Assembly: GCA_002448445.1 (NCBI GenBank)
Contig: DJYC01000046.1
Location: forward strand, 1 to 7,735
Length of the DNA: 7,735 bases
DNA from: Treponema sp. UBA6988
GTDB taxonomy: Bacteria; Spirochaetota; Spirochaetia; Treponematales; Treponemataceae
Direction of reading: 5' to 3'
Shown here: positions 4,690 through 7,735 of the stretch, in pieces
Position numbering within the stretch: the stretch's first letter is position 1
Layout: every line of letters begins with the position of its first letter
Program-made: the position numbers and the translations under genes
The notes under the pieces: model-generated
The model's input: only the letters and a program-made list of their open reading frames with translations
Databases searched by the model: none
Told to the model about the DNA's origin: nothing

Positions 4690-6846
4690 ATGACAGATTA
4701 CACTTTCGACGAAAAGAGTTTATTCCGTGACGGCAAAAGATGGTTCCCCGTAATGGGAGAAATCCACTACAGCCGCTACCCCCACCAGTATTGGAAAGAA
4801 GCCCTCTTAAAAATGAAGGCTGGTGGCGTGGACATAGTAAGCGCATACACAATTTGGATTCACCACGAAGAAATAGAAAACGAATGGGACTTTACAGGCG
4901 ACCGCAACCTGCGCGCCTTTGTAGAAACAGTAAAAGAATGTGGACTAACCATGTTCCTGCGCGTAGGCCCCTGGGTTCATGCAGAAGTACGCAACGGAGG
5001 CTTCCCCGACTGGCTAATGGCAAAGTGCAAGGGGACTACCCGCACCAACGACAAGGCATATTTTGCAGAGGTTGAAAAGTACTACAAGAAAATATATGAG
5101 CAGGTAGAAGGGCTCTTTGCAAAAGACGGCGGCCCAATAATCGGCATTCAGGTAGAAAACGAATACGGCCACTGCGGAGGCCTTACCGGAAAAGAAGGCG
5201 AAGACCACATGCTTGCTCTTACCCAAATGCTAAAGCAAATTGGATTTGACGCACCCTTGTATACAGCAACAGGCTGGGGTGGGGCGGTAACGGCAGGACT
5301 TCTTCCCGTAATGGGAGGCTACTGCGACGCACCATGGGATTCCCGCCCGGAAGAAATAGAGCCAAGCGGAAACTTTGTCTTTACCTACGAGCGCAACGAC
5401 CACGCAATAGGAAGCGACTTTGGCTTGGGAGAAGGCGTTACCTTCGACATGAAAAAATTCCCCTACCTTACAGCAGAACTTGGCGGAGGCCTGCAGGTAA
5501 CATACAAGCGCCGCCCCATAGCAAAAGCAAAAGACATTGCCGCAATGAGCATTGCAAAAATGGGAAGCGGCTGTAACCTCTTGGGCTACTACATGTACCA
5601 CGGAGGAACAAACCCCGACGGCAAAGTAACATCCCTGCAGGAAACAAAGGCAACAGGTTCATTCTGCGAACTGCCGGAAAAGACCTACGACTTCCGCGCC
5701 CCTCTTGGTGAATACGGACAGGCAAACGGAACCTACAAAGAAATCCGCCGCCTTGCACTCTTTGTACACGACTGGGGCGAAAAGCTTTGTGCAATGGACA
5801 CCTACATCCCCAAAGAAAATCCCCTGACCCCGGAAAATTTTAAGGACCTGCGCTATTCAGTCCGCTACGACAAAGAAAACGAGAAAGGCTACCTCTTTGT
5901 AAACAACTACCAGAGGCGCAACGAAATGCTTGACCACTACGATGCAGACATATTCATAAAAGAACCGGTCGAAGCAAAATTCCACGGAGACATCAAAAAC
6001 GGTGAATGCTTTATCCTTCCAATCCGCTACGGCACAATAGACGAAAACGTACCGCTCTGCAAACTCAACGGCTACGAAGTATTCTATGCCCACACACCCG
6101 GAAAGAACACTGCATTCGGAACAACAATCCTTCTTTCCAGCACTGACTCCCTTAACGCAAACAAAATCACTTCCCCGTCTGGAAAAGAATACCTCATCAT
6201 AAGCGAAGGACTTGTCTACACGGAAAACCTTGCGGACAAAACAAAAGTCTATCTTGAAAGCAGGAACATTCCTTCTTTTAAAATCATAGACACAAAAGAC
6301 CGCATCGCAACCCCGGCAGGCTTCCTCCGTAACGAAATAGAAGAACACGTAAACTCCTACATCTATTCAGCTTCAACCCCGTTTGCCCCGGCTGTAAAAA
6401 AGACCTTCGTCTCTCAGGACCAGAAGAAGGCCGTATACAAAATCAATGTGGAAAAATGGCCAGCCGACCACTTTGGAACCCTGTGCGATGTCTTCCTAAA
6501 AATAAGCTACACCGGAAACTGCGCCCGCCTTTACAAAGACGGAAAGCTCGTTGCAGACAACATCTACTGTGGCCCCGGCAACACTTGGGAAATAGGACTA
6601 AAACGCTTTGGCAAAGAAGAACAGGAATTCACACTGGAAATAGATTCCCTGGAAGCAAGCCAAAAAGGACAAATCTACCTTGAAAACTGGCCCTACATCC
6701 CCAACAACGACGGTGCAGAATTTGAAGCAGGCTTTGTCTCCGATGCAATCAAAATCGACAATCAGTTTAGCCCCAAAAATGCAGTCTGTTCATTGGACGG
6801 CATTACAAGCGAGCATTCACTTCTTGTTGAATTTGACCTTGTATAG
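4690..6846 (+). CDS. Glycoside hydrolase family 35, probable cytoplasmic beta-galactosidase
   Basis: Retaining GH35 enzyme expected to release terminal beta-linked galactose from imported oligosaccharides. The 718-residue protein has no signal peptide, so it should be cytoplasmic. The N-terminal TIM-barrel shows GEIHYSR (23-29), YTIWIHHEE (53-61) and GPIIGIQVENEYG, with the predicted acid/base Glu158 in NEYG. YLTAELGGG (259-267) carries the predicted nucleophile Glu263, and YYMYHGGTN (300-308) is the usual barrel-end motif. The part after about 350 should form beta-sandwich domains. The WIHHEE and GPWVHAEVRNGG forms replace the WNxHEP and GPYICAEW forms of classical plant and animal members, marking a bacterial subgroup whose substrate may differ. 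AAGGAG at 4679-4684 fixes the start. The shared operator motif links it to the upstream transporter. GH35 membership is secure; the exact linkage specificity is not. Confidence 0.9.
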   Translation: MTDYTFDEKSLFRDGKRWFPVMGEIHYSRYPHQYWKEALLKMKAGGVDIVSAYTIWIHHEEIENEWDFTGDRNLRAFVETVKECGLTMFLRVGPWVHAEVRNGGFPDWLMAKCKGTTRTNDKAYFAEVEKYYKKIYEQVEGLFAKDGGPIIGIQVENEYGHCGGLTGKEGEDHMLALTQMLKQIGFDAPLYTATGWGGAVTAGLLPVMGGYCDAPWDSRPEEIEPSGNFVFTYERNDHAIGSDFGLGEGVTFDMKKFPYLTAELGGGLQVTYKRRPIAKAKDIAAMSIAKMGSGCNLLGYYMYHGGTNPDGKVTSLQETKATGSFCELPEKTYDFRAPLGEYGQANGTYKEIRRLALFVHDWGEKLCAMDTYIPKENPLTPENFKDLRYSVRYDKENEKGYLFVNNYQRRNEMLDHYDADIFIKEPVEAKFHGDIKNGECFILPIRYGTIDENVPLCKLNGYEVFYAHTPGKNTAFGTTILLSSTDSLNANKITSPSGKEYLIISEGLVYTENLADKTKVYLESRNIPSFKIIDTKDRIATPAGFLRNEIEEHVNSYIYSASTPFAPAVKKTFVSQDQKKAVYKINVEKWPADHFGTLCDVFLKISYTGNCARLYKDGKLVADNIYCGPGNTWEIGLKRFGKEEQEFTLEIDSLEASQKGQIYLENWPYIPNNDGAEFEAGFVSDAIKIDNQFSPKNAVCSLDGITSEHSLLVEFDLV

Positions 6847-6945
6847 TGCTTGCGATGCGGAAAGCAACCTACGCGGGATTGTAGGGGCGAGTTGCTTGCA
6901 ACTCGTTGCCGTTGGGTGAGCGCGGGCTTTGCCCAAGTCGAACCC

Positions 6946-6972
6946 CGGCAATGGAGGCGAAAGCCGGAACCC
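6946..6972 (-). repeat. Dispersed repeat family D, copy 2
   Basis: Reverse complement of 4307-4333 with one mismatch (26/27). In this copy CCGGC (6945-6949) and GCCGG (6963-6967) can pair as a stem. Confidence 0.75.
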
Positions 6973-7007
6973 CGAAAAGCCCGTGGCGCAGAGGCATGCC
7001 AGCCGAA

Positions 7008-7049
7008 TTAGCCAAGAAATGAATGGTAGAGCGGAAAAAAGCACCGTCC
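7008..7049 (+). repeat. Dispersed repeat family C, copy 2
   Basis: Direct match to 258-299: 24/26 identity over the first 26 bases, nine variable bases, then ACCGTCC at the same spacing. The outer 9-bp stem seen around copy 1 is absent here. Confidence 0.65.
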
Positions 7050-7063
7050 CAAAAAAAGACATT

Positions 7064-7241
7064 CCCAGAAATCAATTTTGTGTTCCGCTCCCAGGCAAAT
7101 CCGTCTGAGAAACCCGCTGTGTCGCGGAATAGGAAATTAAACTCGCTTCGCGGCTTGAAGCTACGCTGCCGGGTACGTTCCGCTCCAATGCGGATTTTCA
7201 GCCGGATTTCCCTTCCGCTGCACACAAAATTGATTTTCGGG
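7064..7241 (+). repeat. 178-nt long inverted repeat, relative of the element at 4503-4646
   Basis: The left arm (7064-7111) and right arm (7195-7241) are imperfect reverse complements. They share a perfect 15-bp block AAATCAATTTTGTGT (7069-7083 with 7222-7236), AAATCCG (7097-7103 with 7203-7209), CTGA (7105-7108 with 7198-7201) and CCC/GGG ends. The left arm aligns over 44 nt with 4504-4547 without gaps, and in the first 15 positions all five differences are transitions. The interior (7112-7194) holds small stems such as CCGC/GCGG (7114-7127 and 7180-7193) and GCTTC/GAAGC (7145-7161). It ends 26 nt before the promoter of the next gene. Confidence 0.7.
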
Positions 7242-7267
7242 TTGGCTTACATAACAAAACCCTTATA

Positions 7268-7296
7268 TTGCAAATTCTTAGTTTTTTGAATAAAAT
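7268..7296 (+). promoter_or_regulatory. Sigma70-type promoter of the activase gene
   Basis: TTGCAA (7268-7273) and TAAAAT (7291-7296) are separated by 17 bases in an A/T-rich stretch. Transcription would start near 7303, about 30 nt before the ATG at 7333. This implies the gene is transcribed separately from the GH35 gene. Confidence 0.65.
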
Positions 7297-7332
7297 GAAG
7301 CACACATCAAATAGCAGAATGGAGTGCGTGGA

Positions 7333-7735
7333 ATGGCAGTTGGCAACAAAAAACTTATTGCAGGAATAGATGTTGGTTCTACCACTACAAAAATAGTTGT
7401 ACTTGATGCAGAAACAAAAGAGACCGTCTATTCCGACTACCGCCGCCACCATGCCTCCCAGCTAAAAAGCGTCCTCAATGCACTAAAGGAATTTTCGCAA
7501 AAATTTCCGGGTCAGGAATTCCGCCTTGCAATGACAGGCTCCGGTTCAAAGCCTATTGCGGAAAAACTGGGGCTGCCCTTTGTTCAGGAAGTGGTTGCAA
7601 ATTCAATTGCCCTCCGCTTTGACTATGAGGATGTTGGGACTGCCATAGAGCTTGGCGGTCAGGATGCCAAGATGATTTTCTTTGGCAGGGAAGGCGGCCA
7701 CCTAAAAGTGAACGACATGCGCATGAACGGAAGCT
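7333..7735 (+). CDS. BadF/BadG/HgdC-type acyl-CoA dehydratase activase, 5' part (cut by window end)
   Basis: Member of the ASKHA-fold ATPase family whose activators (HgdC, BadF/BadG, BcrA/D) use ATP and a [4Fe-4S] cluster to drive one-electron reduction of 2-hydroxyacyl-CoA dehydratases or benzoyl-CoA reductases. The 134 visible residues start MAVGNKKLIAG. Phosphate-binding IDVGSTTTKIVV (12-23), MTGSGSKP (near 68-75) and ELGGQDAKMIFF are all diagnostic. The frame ends in DMRMNGS, just before the expected cluster-binding cysteine motif. The DMRMNGS form is one I associate with very long proteins (about 1,400 residues) that fuse activator and dehydratase-like domains, so that architecture is likely but unseen. 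GGAG at 7321-7324, 8 nt before the ATG, supports this start. Functionally it looks unrelated to the sugar genes. Confidence 0.88.
   Translation, partial: MAVGNKKLIAGIDVGSTTTKIVVLDAETKETVYSDYRRHHASQLKSVLNALKEFSQKFPGQEFRLAMTGSGSKPIAEKLGLPFVQEVVANSIALRFDYEDVGTAIELGGQDAKMIFFGREGGHLKVNDMRMNGS

Larger units (their letters stand above)
6847..7062. other. Non-coding spacer after the GH35 gene, repeat-rich
   Basis: No gene is apparent. A near-perfect palindrome CGAGTTG/CAACTCG with a CTTG tetraloop (6888-6905) and a GGGC/GCCC stem (6924-6934) occur soon after the stop codon. No T-run follows either, so I do not call a Rho-independent terminator. Repeat D copy 2 and repeat C copy 2 lie in this spacer. 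Confidence 0.6.

Noticed and set aside
5857..6348. 163-codon minus-strand open frame in the GH35 gene
   Set aside because: It is antisense to a strongly supported coding frame, and its Phe/Val/Cys-rich translation is typical of antisense reading of such genes.
6888..6905. Rho-independent terminator for the GH35 gene
   Set aside because: The palindrome CGAGTTG-CTTG-CAACTCG is strong, but it is followed by TTGCCGTTGGG rather than a T-run. It is kept only as a hairpin in the spacer.
7023..7289. 88-codon plus-strand frame before the activase gene
   Set aside because: It lies across the long inverted repeat and the activase promoter and lacks a Shine-Dalgarno. The 118-codon minus-strand frame overlapping it is rejected for the same reason.
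1..7735. CRISPR array, transposase gene, toxin-antitoxin or phage genes
   Set aside because: Repeats are dispersed pairs, not regularly spaced arrays, and no translated frame resembles a transposase, integrase, toxin or phage protein.

Overview
This window looks like chromosomal DNA from a spirochaete of the Treponema group. Two things suggest this. The binding protein has a spirochaete-style lipobox (A-T-S-C rather than L-A-G-C), and the intergenic spacers are long, G/C-rich and full of small palindromes that recur within the window. The assignment is inferred from sequence character; no 16S rRNA or other marker gene is present.

Layout, all genes on the + strand: (1) 1-384, a non-coding spacer with dispersed repeats. 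(2) 385-634, a strong sigma70-type promoter with two LacI-like operator candidates and a leader of about 210 nt. (3) 635-1855, a MalE-type sugar-binding lipoprotein. (4) 1856-2062, a spacer with a terminator-like hairpin that probably lowers read-through into the permease genes. (5) 2063-3367 and 3364-4209, MalF-type and MalG-type permeases overlapping by ATGA. (6) 4210-4689, a repeat-rich spacer holding a 144-nt imperfect inverted repeat, a T-run and another copy of the operator. (7) 4690-6846, a cytoplasmic GH35 glycosidase, probably a beta-galactosidase. (8) 6847-7332, a second repeat-rich spacer with a diverged relative of the 144-nt inverted repeat and a promoter. (9) 7333-7735, the 5' part of a BadF/BadG/HgdC-type acyl-CoA dehydratase activase, cut by the window end.

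The first four genes form a coherent sugar-uptake unit. The lipoprotein captures an oligosaccharide, the two permeases carry it across the inner membrane using an ATPase not encoded here, and the GH35 enzyme hydrolyses it in the cytoplasm. The arrangement resembles the Bacillus subtilis galactan operon (binding protein, two permeases, beta-galactosidase). A 12-base sequence, ATCAACACGTGT, occurs exactly in the transporter promoter and just before the GH35 ribosome binding site. It ties both units to one probable LacI-family regulator encoded elsewhere. I therefore favour a beta-galactoside or galacto-oligosaccharide substrate over maltose, although the transporter alone looks MalEFG-like.

The least explained parts are non-coding: two related long inverted repeats (4503-4646 and 7064-7241), each just upstream of a gene, and four small dispersed repeat families, each present twice.
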